The translations under genes were made by a program, and so were the position numbers. The notes beneath the pieces are model-generated. The model searched no databases and had not been told where the DNA came from. It saw nothing but the letters and a program-made list of their open reading frames with translations. DNA of 64,000 bases from Plasmopara viticola. Lineage: Eukaryota; Oomycota; Peronosporomycetes; Peronosporales; Peronosporaceae. The stretch lies in the NCBI GenBank assembly GCA_001695595.3, contig MBPM02000086.1:1-64000 (forward strand), written 5' to 3'. Shown one piece after another: positions 23,201 through 33,699 of this stretch (positions within the stretch are counted from its first letter, which is position 1; the number at the start of each line of letters is the position of its first letter).

Positions 23201-25172
23201 AGATAGTGACCTGCGAGGTGCGTTCGCCCTAAGAATCGCAGAAAGGTCAGAGGTCAGAGACCTGAAAAGGTTCTTCTCATAGCAAATCTATACGGCAGCC
23301 CCGCTACATCTGGTGACTTTGTCAGCTTACATCTGAGTAGCTTAAAATAGTGTTTAAAGAGACTGGGTCAGTACGTCAATATGCATTGGAACGTGCAAGA
23401 CGAATTGAATAAACCGACGGTCCACTTGGCGCCAAGAAAATGCAACATTCGACTGCACAAGGATCTGCTGTGTTTAGTGCACTTCTGAAGACTTATTTGC
23501 GTTCTGTTTGCATCACCTTTAGCATAGATTGACGGATCTAACAGCGTCAGTGACACTTACACCGGCGTTTGAGGTGGATATTAAATATAAATGACTCACG
23601 GGAAGCGTGAAGATCTTCAAAGAGAAGTAAGAAGGAATACAATATTGTATTAAATTACACGGTTCGTGCTTGCAAACTTATTTTTTTGGTTATCGAGCCA
23701 GTCTTAAACAAACTTAGTAAATTGTGGTCGAGATTTATCGATTCCAGTCATCAGGTAAGTGCGCTCGACACTTCACCGCCGAAGGATCCCATATATATGC
23801 TGAGGATCTAGTAGTAGATCCACTTAACACTTTTACGCTTTTGAGGGCCAATGTATCTGGATGTAAATGTATGGCTCTTTGGATTTTATAGTGCAAAAAT
23901 GCTGCTCTTTTAAGGAAATACTCAGGGCTACATGTGCCACCCTACGGTCCGTTCTCATATAATTGACACCACTAGTGCTCATCTCTAACACTTTAATGTC
24001 CAGAACGTTGACCGGCTCGACTCAGTGTACACGCTAATAGTATTTCTGATTTTAAGTCAAGGTAGTTCCATGACTCCCAACGGCTTCTCTACAAGCAAAA
24101 CGGGTAAAGCTCAGGGGTTTTAAATCCAATTTTATAAGTGTTCGTGACACACTAGCCATGACATATTTAGAATGAGGTTAACCACGCATTCGGATTGGAG
24201 ACAAATTAGTGCTTGATATGCCACTAAGGGCATGGTTGGAGCCAAGCCAAGACGAATGGGCGGGGCTCTAATATTGCGCGGTTTTTTTCATGTACCAGTG
24301 AGAATTGCATATAAGATAAAACTGTCCCTGTGTATCATGGGTGAGTCATGCCAAGACAACACAGAGAATGCCCTTCCGATGCACATGGAAAGACAAGTTA
24401 CTAATTGAGTAGTGCCCATTGAGGGAAGCACTTACTGTATACTATGGATGACATCAAGAGCGAGGCAGCATGAAGGAAAAGCAGGTTATGACTCGAGCAA
24501 ACTTGTCGTACAAAGCACTCAGTGCCAATTATGCAAGATTTGGATGACTTTAGACCAAGGTATCATGGGCGTGGACCTAATTATGCCTGTAGAGGGGATC
24601 GCCATCCACTAAGACATGATCGTTGCGAAGAGGGCACACTGTATACATAGGTCGAGGCATTTAGACTCTGCTTCTCTGGTCCACGTAGTGCGGCCTCTAT
24701 CCCGTGGAGCGAGGACTATGTTGATCAGATCTCTTTTCTCGACATTAATGTGTCGTTGTAGAATAGTGCTGACACGAAAACGAAGACAACAAAGCATAAC
24801 GCTTATTGAGTAGTGCAGAGCGCCTGGTTTTGGACAAAAAGAGCACAAAGTAGTTAACTTAAAAAGACGGTGATCCTAGACTAAATTCACTTCTAGAGAT
24901 TGATACTGGGCAAGAACAACTTGAGACCGATCCTACCAGTAAATGTTCTGCTTTAACTAGACGGGATAATCATGTCAGAGTTTGGTAAGGCTTGGAGAGT
25001 CAACGGCATAGCCGAGGAGGTGGTTATTCGTTATGGGTGGTATGCTTGAGGGGTACCTGATTGTGCTAGAAACTTTTAAGAACGCTTGCGGCATCATAGT
25101 GATAAATTCGCTACATAAAAAGACAGACGTGAAAAGGTACATTGTCTGCTTTTAAACAGTAGACCTCCAGCG

Positions 25173-25483
25173 ATTTAACCCACGCTCTAGGACTAAGCTA
25201 TCTCTATCGCGGGATGCTGTTAGCAATCCGACCCATATTGGGACCGGGTTCCGTTCCCCTCATTACACTATGGGGCTTTTTTGGTCGGTGGGGCGTCCCC
25301 CACCCAACCTTTTTATTACCCAATCGGGCGCGAGTTGGTAGGGCAATCACACACTCGGGTGTGATGGCTCGCCCACTTTAGTGACCTATCTCGGGCCTCC
25401 TTAATTCGAATCCTATGGGTATCGAACCAGGTACCTCCCGGTCCTGGGTCGAACGGCTAACCGCTCGAGCCACAGGGTCGGTA
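25173..25483 (-). mobile_element. tRNA-derived SINE, copy 1
   Basis: Read on the minus strand, the head at 25400-25480 resembles a tRNA gene: an A-box-like TGGCTCGAGCGGTTAGC, then a B box GGTTCGATACC at about 25422-25432, spaced as in an internal polymerase III promoter. About 240 bp of non-tRNA body follow. The element is bracketed by a degenerate direct repeat, ACAGTAGACCTCCAGCG at 25156-25172 and ACAGTGGACCTCTAGAGCG at 25484-25502, taken as its target-site duplication. It lies inside a Gypsy RT relic, so it inserted into older element DNA. Part of it recurs at 44.95-45.08 kb. It is not a functional tRNA gene: the stems do not close and there is no clear anticodon arm. Confidence 0.7.
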
Positions 25484-26524
25484 ACAGTGGACCTCTAGAG
25501 CGTACGTGCGATTACGCCATTAGCTGAAGCAGACAAATAAACTTTTGTAAAAAAAAGAAAGTTTTGTTTAAACGCCTTTGTTGAAAGCATGGCTTCAAGC
25601 CAATTTTGCTGAGGTCAAGACCATTGTAAACTGGCCGATTTTATTTATATGGAAAAATTTAAGGAAGTGAATCGGTCGGGCCAATTACTTACACGAGTAC
25701 AGTGCGAATTACACGGTACTTGCTAGGCCAGTCAACAATCTTGAGAAGGACACAGATCAAACTTAGTGAAATGAGCATCAAGTGGTTGTAAGAAAGTCAC
25801 CTTGCGAATCCTGGTCTTGCCAGATCAAGAACGGCTATTCAGTATCGTCTGTCATGGGTCAGATTTTGCCATCGGAAGCACACTACAATACATAGACTTT
25901 AAGAGACGAGCTTTAGCTGTGGCATACGAATCCTAGCAGCTCAATGTTGCCACGAAGAATCATCTTTCCAAAAAGAAATAAGTGCATCAAGTATGTTCTC
26001 GTCATATTTAAAGCAAATCTGCTAGGTACCAAGCCATTCGTGATTTATACAAATAATTTGTTACTTCGGACTACCACATATCTCGCAGAGAAAGGGTGAA
26101 AACCCCATAATTTCTGTGGGGTATAACTTCGACAAGAGGGATAAGCCAAAAAGTCAAATTGATTTGGCAGATGCGTTGTTGCGTCGTTCAGACTATTAAC
26201 GAGCAAAACTCACAACTGTGACCACGTCTATATCAGATTTAATTTGTGGTGCGTATGCGTACGATTAGCTCTGCGAAAGGGGTGAGGTAGCAATTAATTT
26301 AAACTCGGATTTGAAACCTCGGCGCGGTAAAATGCAAAGTGTATCGGCTCTCGAGAACAGCCCGGCCGCTAATTTATAGTACGGATCAAGGTGATCTACA
26401 ACATGTATCAATTTTTCGCGATGATAATGTATCATCTAAGGCATATGGTAAAAGAAATGACCGTCGACTCAGTTTTAAAAGGACGTAAAATTCCACTCGA
26501 ATTGTTAGTGTGGATCTGTGCAAA

Positions 26525-26731
26525 TGTGCGCATGGGCGATGTGTACCAGCAGGTGAATTCTTGCCAAATGCAGCCACCCCATCGGCATTGCGCTTTTACA
26601 GTCCATGAGCATGAGTTTGCGCTTGTGTGCGCATGGGCGATGTGTGCCAGCAGGCGAAACCTTGCCAAATGCAGCCACTCCATCGGCAAGCTTGCTGGAG
26701 CCATTGCGCTTTTTACAGTCCATGAGCATAA
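26525..26731. repeat. tandem duplication, unit about 101 bp, two copies
   Basis: Copy 1 starts at 26525 and copy 2 at 26626, both with TGTGCGCATGGGCGATGTGT. Both contain CTTGCCAAATGCAGCCAC and ACAGTCCATGAGCAT. Copy 2 carries an extra 15-20 bases after CATCGGCA. The duplication keeps a 135-codon + frame (26391-26798) and overlapping minus frames open, but these are by-products of the repeat, not genes. It lies between the RNase H and integrase parts of the Gypsy relic. Confidence 0.75.
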
Positions 26732-27200
26732 ATCTCAATTCGACCTACCAAAGGACTCGATAGTGAACACAGGAATGCGGACTTTGTTAATCTATTGAGC
26801 AAAGTGACTCGTTTAGCGGCTTGGCCGAAAATGGGCGACGTTATCGAATGAGCAACGAGGTTTCTCAACCGTTTCTTTAAATAGTACAGACTCATACAGT
26901 GATCGATATCGCCGCTTAACGAACTTAAAATTCAAAAGAATACTTTCAAGACACTTGGTACCGAGCTGGACATGTTCATAGCAGACCAGACCAGACCAAT
27001 GGTTAGACAGAGTGAGTGCATGGCGCTGTCGAAGATATGTGTGTGTGCTGAGGCACTTAGGCGTTGTAGCAGCGTGTTCTCACTCATTCGATTTGCCTTA
27101 CGCTATGCCGCTCACATCTCAAAAAGCTACACGTCGTTCTAGAATAATAGGCTAGCGAAGCCTTGCGTTCCGTTACGCGATAATTTAGGTCTAATTTGGG

Positions 27201-28717
27201 AGAAAAGCTAAGCAGCGTTTTGGGATCAGACCATTCACACTGCGGAAGCAAGTAAAAGACTATATTGAAGCGACTTAATGCTTTGAGACTCGTGCTAAAT
27301 TGACTGAGAGCCAAGATAATTGAAAAAATATGCCGGCCGTATATAAAGGAATTACAAATCAATTGGAAATTTGTTCCATTAGAAAGTAAGATAATTTGAT
27401 AAAACCGAATTCTCAAGTTGTGACACTAAGCTTAGGTAGCAACTGCGCTTTCTCGGTTCATTTAAGGTCATAGGCAAATTGAACTTGACGTGTACGCTTG
27501 AAATTTCTGTAAGGTTACCAACACACTTACTGTTCTTCTATGTGTAAAAAATTGAGCCTATAACAGCTTGGGCTAGGTAAACGCGAGTCCGACCTGTTAA
27601 AACTTGATATTCTAGTAATAAGGGGTGTGAGTCAAGCGACCAGCTCGCGGAGCGATTGGACTACTTGCTTAAAACTTGAGCTTTGGCCAGATAATCTCGG
27701 AGCTGTGGCGTCCACGATATGTCTCAGCAAAGTAAGCTGAAATTGTGGGCGATACAGTTCGTCAATTATTGGGTGCGTGAAATAGACGTTGATCGCGAGC
27801 AATGAGCTTTATGATGCTAAGACATCCCCTTTTGAAGTTCTTCATGACAACGGAATAAAAGTCACTCTCACGTGGAGCGCAGCACCATCGGCAGAGTCAT
27901 GTGAAGCAGAAAGGATATATTCACTTCGAGAGCCTACGAAAAGCTTGTCAAGGTTTTTCTGATATTACAGATTCGTTTGATCATGGCTATCAGTGTCTCT
28001 GGAAGGATTAAGCTTTCGACGCTTGAGTTAAAAACGCCGAGTCCGCGAGTTATGGATCTTCGGTGACCGCTGCAAAATCAGGGCTCACGAAAGCATGACG
28101 TTGTTGCTCCTCTCACATCTATTTTGGGCGTACACATACCTAGGCTCTTTCAAAGGCGCCTCACGGTGCTTACCAAGGCCCTGCGCGAGATTGAATAGCT
28201 GGCTCCTTTCGTTAATAATTAAGAGATTTGTTCATTCTGCCAAGGCCAAGTCAATCTAAGGACAAGGGATGACTTCGTGGTGTGAATAATTTTAAACTTG
28301 ACAACCAGGTCTACGCAGGGCACTAATTATGGTGTTGGAAGTATGTTCGTCAACCTTGTAGGCAGGCTCAGTCGACTCGAAGCTATAAATACTTTGGAGA
28401 AACTATTTGAAATTCTTGTCTTTCTTAAAGTTGTTTCTCTGCATCAGTAAAAGCAGTGCAATTGCACATAAGCAGTGTAGCCAAGCAGACAACTCATTAA
28501 ATGTGGAAATAATTTTTTGGGTAGTGCTTCATTTGCCGCTGCTTCGATATTTGCATCGGCAATATGATCTACTTGGAAAATTTACCATCGAAAGTCGAAA
28601 AACGAACGTGGATCATTTATAAATCTAATTTGGCAAAAAAATAGTCGGAGAGTATCGCAAAGGCAATAGTATGCCCTGACGAGCTAGCAACATCAATCTA
28701 TTCACAAGCAAAGGTGG
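27201..28717. other. gene-poor spacer
   Basis: No domain or RNA gene recognised. Short open frames at 27,084-27,416 (minus) and 28,407-28,622 (plus) have no recognisable content; the first overlaps the Gypsy integrase relic in antisense. Confidence 0.45.
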
Positions 28718-30007
28718 TCAGCCACTTTTTCTTTTTATATCGCTCCGAGGTCGCCCACCTCTAGCAACCTTGTCTTCCATGGTTGTAAAAAAGTCCGGGG
28801 GGTAAGAGCTCTTGAAGCTCATGCGCTCGCTCGTGACTGGATGTGTAAATGACAGCTTGGCGGCATGCAAACAAAGACGCGATGCACGATGATACACCAA
28901 GTCTGGCGAGTACAATGAGTCGCCTAAAATAGGATGTCCAAGATACTGCATGTGGAGTCGAAGCTGGTGAGTTTTGCCGGTGACAGGCTTGAGCTCAACA
29001 ATAGTAAATCTTCGGTCGTCGTCATCACCATCAGCCTCAATTGCCCGAGACTGCACGGAATATTCGGTGACGGACCAGAGTGAGCTAGACGGTTCAATCT
29101 TGCGGTTTGTCACAACGTGCTGAATTAGTGGCTGAGTCGGGTGCTTTTCCATGGGAATTCGCACGCAACATAGCGACTTCGATTGCTCCTTTTTCTCGTC
29201 CATCCATCCACGAACGCGCGCCAAGTAGATTTTTTCAACTGATCGAGCCCGAAATTGCGCATTTAAACTCTGTGCTGCAGATTTAGTTAAAGCGACCACA
29301 AGCAAACCCGACGTTTCCTGGTCCAGACGATGAACCATCCGCGCTTCCGGATATACTGTGGCGATACGGCGATAGACTGAGACTGGAGCGTCCGGGTCGG
29401 TGCCGTCCACACTCAGCATATTGGCGACCTTGTCAACGACAATCACCGTGTCATCCCGAAAGATAACATTTAACGATGCTAGTTGAGCTGTATTGACTGC
29501 ATCAACATTGCTACATTCAGCAAACTCGCGGATTTGCACCAAGATGCGATCATAAATCGCACCTAGAGCGAGCTCTTTCTCTCCGGGCAACCACACGCGA
29601 ACAACGTAGCGATAGGATCGTCGAGATAGCTCTAGATTTAATTTGTTGACACACAGCACGGCAAGTTTTTGTGGATTGTCGATGTTTGAAATGTCGTTTG
29701 CTTTTGATGACGATTCTCTAAGCACGGCTTCGTCCTTTAGCTTCCAAAAGCTGAAAAATAGTCGAAGTGCTAAGTCAGAGCAGTAAACACATCCTTGGGG
29801 CTGTAGTCTGGGCATCCGCTTGAATTTGTTCAATCCTAAAACGCGGATTTCGTTTGACACGTCACCGCTGGACGATTTAAGCGCTGGAAATGGCAAATCC
29901 AACGTCTTTAATAGCACCACTATAAGTCGATGCAGTTCTTGGGCTGCATAAGCTGACATGACATCCGTGGTGTCGGGGTCAGTATTGTGCTTGCGTTTTG
30001 CGCCCAT
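28718..30007 (-). CDS. RluA-family RNA pseudouridine synthase
   Basis: A single-exon frame of 429 residues. The catalytic core runs from about residue 180 to 405. It includes the RluA-type motif HRLDQETSGLLV with the catalytic Asp at 229. The conserved Lys-Thr-His-Gln-Leu-Arg patch (GKTHQLRLHMQYLGHPILGD) is at about residues 344-363. The enzyme isomerises specific uridines in RNA to pseudouridine. Residues 1-175 do not look like an S4 domain and are probably lineage-specific; a Lys/Arg-rich tail ends the protein. There is no clear mitochondrial presequence, and the start MGAKRKH suggests a nuclear or cytosolic site. The substrate cannot be told from sequence; RPUSD and Pus5/6/8-like enzymes share this fold. 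It lies 124 bp from the stop codon of the TPR gene on the same strand. Start chosen as the first ATG of the frame. Confidence 0.85.
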   Translation of the reverse strand: MGAKRKHNTDPDTTDVMSAYAAQELHRLIVVLLKTLDLPFPALKSSSGDVSNEIRVLGLNKFKRMPRLQPQGCVYCSDLALRLFFSFWKLKDEAVLRESSSKANDISNIDNPQKLAVLCVNKLNLELSRRSYRYVVRVWLPGEKELALGAIYDRILVQIREFAECSNVDAVNTAQLASLNVIFRDDTVIVVDKVANMLSVDGTDPDAPVSVYRRIATVYPEARMVHRLDQETSGLLVVALTKSAAQSLNAQFRARSVEKIYLARVRGWMDEKKEQSKSLCCVRIPMEKHPTQPLIQHVVTNRKIEPSSSLWSVTEYSVQSRAIEADGDDDDRRFTIVELKPVTGKTHQLRLHMQYLGHPILGDSLYSPDLVYHRASRLCLHAAKLSFTHPVTSERMSFKSSYPPDFFTTMEDKVARGGRPRSDIKRKSG

Positions 30008-30131
30008 GGTTGCTTTTATCTGCTTTTACGACTTAGTCGCTATACATGTCCTACTTGTAAGTATTACTTTAAAGTATTACATTTTCATTTTTCAGTATTC
30101 ATAGCTCAAAGTACCATGTATAGAGGCGCTA

Positions 30132-31267
30132 CTATTTCTGTTCCGCTTCTGCTTCATCCCTCTTTCCCGCTCGAACATTTGCCGATGCATCTTTAATGAA
30201 CTTAATGTAGTCATCAGACAACGACGAGATGCGCGCGAGGGTCAATGCGCGTTTCAAACCATTTTCAGCCTCATTCCACCGCTTAAGCGTCATCAGCAAG
30301 TGCGAATAATTGTACAGCACCCCAGGAATCTCCTGATCGAGCGCCTGAAGGTCCGCAACGTTGCTGTCCGATGCCTTCGAGAGCTCTCGAGGACCTCGAT
30401 TCTGGTCGTACACACTAATTGCCTCTTTAAAATATTTTTCGGCCGTTGTAGTGTACCCTCTACAAGCAAAACGGCGGACAAAACTAAGGTTAACTTTTTT
30501 ACGGCAAGACGATTAGACTGTGCACATACACACCTATTCTCGTACAATTGTGCGATGCGGTCAAGCGTAACAACGCGATTCCGATCTCTTTTGGCGGCAT
30601 TCAGCTCGTGCAAATTATGTTCCAAAGCGTCAAGGTAGTACCTCAATGCAAGCGTACCGCTATCCAGTGACTCATACTGTGCAGCAATAGAAAACGCAAG
30701 CTCAAACAAGTGCCGATCTTAAATAACAGTTAAGCGTACGGCAATCAGCACCTCCGAATTCAGAGACGGGAAGATAACGCTGCGATTCCAACTTACCGTG
30801 TGCATTTGTGTCCTGGATGACTTGATACGCACGCCGACAAAGATCAAGTGCCTGCTTGTGATCCCTCTGCAGATTTTTCAATCAGTTTTTTTAAATATTG
30901 CTCTCCTAAGAGTTGAAGAGTATAGAATAGCAGCCTTTCGTACTTGTGAAGCGCTTAGCTTTGCCTGCTTGATCAATCGATCTACCTGATTCACTGGAGC
31001 ATTTTCGCGATGCTTTTAAACAATTAATTCTGTAAGTAATTTTTGCTAAAAGCTTTCCATCTTGTGCACCTGATAAAAGTGAATGCCAGTGACTCCAGCC
31101 ACCACCATTAAGGCCAGCAGAGCAACTTCCTTCTTTAAATCACGCTTAAATTCCGCTGTAAGATTTTCGTTGCTCCTTGTTCCACTTGCAAATCTTCGAG
31201 AAACTAATATCTTGCAAACTGCTGCATTTGGATTGCTGCGTAGACGCAGCAGAAAGCGAGTAGTCAT
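30132..31267 (-). CDS. TTC19-like mitochondrial TPR protein, five exons (paralogue 1)
   Basis: Exons on the minus strand: 31070-31267, 30944-31012, 30797-30866, 30534-30717, 30132-30459; 282 residues. Introns are 57-79 bp, phases 0, 0, 1, 2, with GT-AG borders. The N-terminus (MTTRFLLRLRSN, many Arg, no acidic residues until about 34) looks like a mitochondrial presequence. It is followed by one hydrophobic segment, ALLALMVVAGVTGIHFY, at about residues 49-65. The rest is TPR-type helical repeats: ALDLCRRAYQVIQ, LFELAFSIAAQYESL with ALRYYLDALEH, EKYFKEAISVYDQN, and WNEAENGLKRALTLA. The helix preceding the first repeat (VDRLIKQAKLS) and the overall layout recall TTC19, an inner-membrane protein linked to respiratory complex III. 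The family name is tentative. A paralogue with the same exon design lies at 56,048-57,188. It shares a 210-bp divergent promoter with the SEH1 gene. Confidence 0.75.
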
Positions 31268-31477
31268 GGTTACAGCGGCGAACGAACGGTTGAAGAATAT
31301 TATATTAAATGATTGTCGGAGAAATTATATCTAGGGATTCTATCTTAATCAAAACTCCTATTTAGTCCACCGATATTCAAAACATTTTCACTACTGTAGT
31401 GCAGTATTATGCTACGAAAACGGCATATAGAATATAGAGGGTAGTAATAAGGGTTTGTGTAGCTATCACGTCGAATC
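31268..31477. promoter_or_regulatory. divergent promoter between the TPR gene and SEH1
   Basis: 210 bp separate the start codons. It is AT-rich near the TPR gene and contains a palindromic CACTACTGTAGTG at 31389-31401. I see no further recognisable element. Confidence 0.5.
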
Positions 31478-32662
31478 ATGAACACAACGGTAGCTACGAT
31501 ATCGCTCTGTACCCTGTGACTAATTAGTCTTCGTGCACTGACCTCGCCTCCATGTCTTTGTTTTCTGAAGAAAATTTTTCAGCGGTTTCCGTCACAGCAC
31601 TCGGACTTTGTTCACGACATGAGCTTCGATTTCTACGGCAAACGCTTAGCCACATGCAGTTCAGACCGCAAGATCAAGATCTGGGAGGAGCACGGTCAGG
31701 ACTGGCGTCTTGAGCACGAGTGGAACGCACACCAGGCCAGCGTCTGGAAAGTCGAGTGGGCACATCCGGAATTTGGCCAAATTTTGGCTTCTTGCTCTTT
31801 TGACCGTACCGTTTCAATCTGGGAGGACCAGGGATTGTACCTTAATGCGCTGGCGTCTTCTCCGGATCCGGTGGCTGGGAATGGAGTAACGACTATCACT
31901 AATCCTGGTAATAAGGAAGGGTGGCGCAACCAGGCGCAGCTGGTAGACGCCCGCGACTCAGTACACGACGTCAAATTTGCTCCAAGGCATTTGGGACTGC
32001 GACTCGTACGTCGATTGCTGAAAAGGTTTTGATACATTAATCGGTACTAAGGTATTTACGGTTGTTGGTAGGCGACAGCATCCGAGGACGGATTTGTACG
32101 TATGTACGAGGCCATTGACGTCATGAATTTGTCGCATTGGCCACTGCAGGAGGAATTTTTAGCTGACAAAGACGGAGCCACGTGCGTGTCGTGGAACAAG
32201 TCGCGCTTTGATGTCCCAATGATTATTGTAGGCGGTAATAGTGACGTGGCCAAAGTCTGGGGATACAACAACTCGTACCGTAGGTGGCAAGTCGTGGCAG
32301 AGCTGGTCGGTCACACGGATGCAATCCACGACGTGTGCTGGGCGCCAAATATGGGCCGATCGTCGCATCTACTGGCGACAGCAAGTAAGGATCGGACGGT
32401 GCGAATTTGGCGTCTGACGATTCAGGAAGACGATCACTTGCAGGCTGTTGTGGAGGAGGTAGCAAGAAAACATCATCACGACTCGGAGGTCTGGCGTGTC
32501 GAGTGGAATGTTACTGGTACAATGTTGGCGTCTTCAGGTGACGATGGCACAGTACGCATGTGGAAAAGTGATTTTGAAGGTAATTGGGTTTGTGTAAATA
32601 CAATTTGTGGCGATCTTGGTCCCGCTGTTTCGCCACCTCCAATGGACTTGCGAACAAGCTAA
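31478..32662 (+). CDS. SEH1: SEH1 nucleoporin (WD40), three exons
   Basis: Exons 31478-31489 (MNTT), 31583-32005 and 32072-32662; 341 residues. Introns are 93 and 66 bp. The second carries TACTAA about 20 bases before its acceptor. WD-repeat units are evident from dipeptides and spacing: GKRLATCSSDRKIKIWE, AHPEFGQILASCSFDRTVSIWED, ATASEDGFVRMYEA, LLATASKDRTVRIW and MLASSGDDGTVRMWK. The SEH1-specific signature is the AHPEFGQ-LASCSFDRT block followed by DVKFAPRHLGL and DVMNLS.WPLQEE. SEH1 is part of the Y (Nup107-160) complex of the nuclear pore and of the SEACAT/GATOR2 complex acting on TORC1. The four-codon first exon is inferred from a good donor (ACG^GTAGCT) and the expected start of the first blade. 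An alternative ATG at 31619 would remove the beginning of blade 1. The last residues (PPPMDLRTS) are divergent. Confidence 0.88.
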
Positions 32663-33699
32663 AGAAGGCAAGAGCATGACTAAATAGGCGGATCAATTAT
32701 ATTGAAACTGATGAAAAAAAAAGTCGTGTTGATTGTGGTCGTCGTTCTGCTGCGTGTATCGCCAAAGTTAGGATGTACTTGCCTGGGCATTTAACAGTAA
32801 GTTTGCTTCAAGTTTTGGCTTTGGTGAATTCAAAATACGTGCACGATGTTTTTGGTCTACTGTTGTATCGGCTTTTCGCACATCAGCGCTGATTACACAA
32901 GTTTTGGGGTTACAACACAGCTTAATTATTTCTACATGTTTGTTCATCAGCACTTATGCAGCAATGTCACTACATAATTTCAGTGACGGGGTTACAAATC
33001 CTTACACATCCTTACTCATGAATATACCATACCCATGAGATTGAGTGGCGCGGGTTCAATTGGTGGTGGGTAGCGATGTGAGCATAGGTGAGTACGGCGT
33101 ATGCAAATATGGCCTTAGCATTGCACAAATGGAAGATCTATAATCTTCCGGTGAACGACCGTCCACTATACATTCCGGTGTCGTTGATTGCAGTTTAAAC
33201 TTTCATTATTTATTTTTATTATTATTAACATTTATTGCTTAGATTTTGCGTCCTCCTTTCATGCACTACCACGGTCTACCGGCCAAAAAGGTAAAGCTTC
33301 TTCTAACAGAAAGCCAGCTTTTATCATCAAAGCTTAAAGATATGTAGCAGCCTCTCGCGCTAAGACTTGGATACATCCGATAGGAAAGGAAAAGCTTTTG
33401 TACAATTAGCCAAATCGGTCACAATCAGGCCGCAAAGTGAGCTGCCAGTCGACCAGATTATTTACCAATGAACAAACGAATCGTGAAAAGCCCGACAAAC
33501 TAATGATTCGCCTTCGAGCCTACCTTTCCTAGCAGTAGTTTTTATAATCAGCAAAACATATATTAAATCACAATTATTTTTTTTCATTCGCGCTTGAGAA
33601 TTCCTGGCGCACAAGTTTGCAAAGCCAGATAACTTTATGACATAAAACAACATTTTTTCATGCCTCTCCACATTTATTTCATAGGCATCGTGCTTCAAC
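32663..33699. other. gene-poor spacer
   Basis: No gene recognised. A run of AT-rich low-complexity sequence lies at 33200-33240. A stretch around 33040-33085 contains GCGGGTTCAATTG, vaguely B-box-like, but lacks an A box at the right distance. Confidence 0.45.

Larger units (their letters stand above)
15939..25049. other. 9.1-kb gene-poor region, no gene recognised
   Basis: All six frames are densely stopped and no open frame has a recognisable domain. Items worth noting are listed separately: an inverted repeat near 16.4 kb, a run of open codons near 19.3 kb, a possible first exon near 19.9-20.0 kb, and paired hairpins at 20.18-20.22 kb. By analogy with 25-27 kb and 33-35 kb, where careful reading does reveal Gypsy pol, much of this is probably retrotransposon DNA decayed beyond recognition. 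Confidence 0.5.
25050..27200 (+). mobile_element. Ty3/Gypsy relic: RT end, RNase H, integrase, interrupted by a SINE
   Basis: Badly decayed, but the motif order is clear on the + strand. The RT thumb/connection lies at 25595-25740 (EVKTIVNWP, then RANYLHEYSANYTVLARPVN). RNase H lies at 25855-26215: DFAIGSTLQY, then KYVLVIFKANLLGTKPFVIY, ending in DLADALLRRSDY. The integrase core lies at 26940-27130: TFKTLGTELDMFIADQ, a retained acidic residue in the QSEC position of the usual QTER motif, then IRFALRYAAH. Weak RT similarity continues left to about 25,050. A tRNA-derived SINE (25173-25483) sits inside the RT part, and a 101-bp tandem duplication lies between RNase H and integrase. No intact frame and no LTR was identified. 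Confidence 0.75.

Noticed and set aside
25400..25483. Possible tRNA gene on the minus strand (good B box)
   Set aside because: The acceptor and anticodon stems do not form, a 240-bp body follows, and a second diverged copy exists, so it is a SINE head.
26391..26798. 135-codon open frame on +
   Set aside because: It is kept open by the 101-bp tandem duplication and has no domain; overlapping minus frames are equally open.
27084..27416. 110-codon open frame on -
   Set aside because: It overlaps the Gypsy integrase relic in antisense and shows no recognisable content.
33040..33085. Possible third SINE or tRNA-like site around GGGTTCAATTG
   Set aside because: No A box at the proper distance and no alignment with the two SINE copies.
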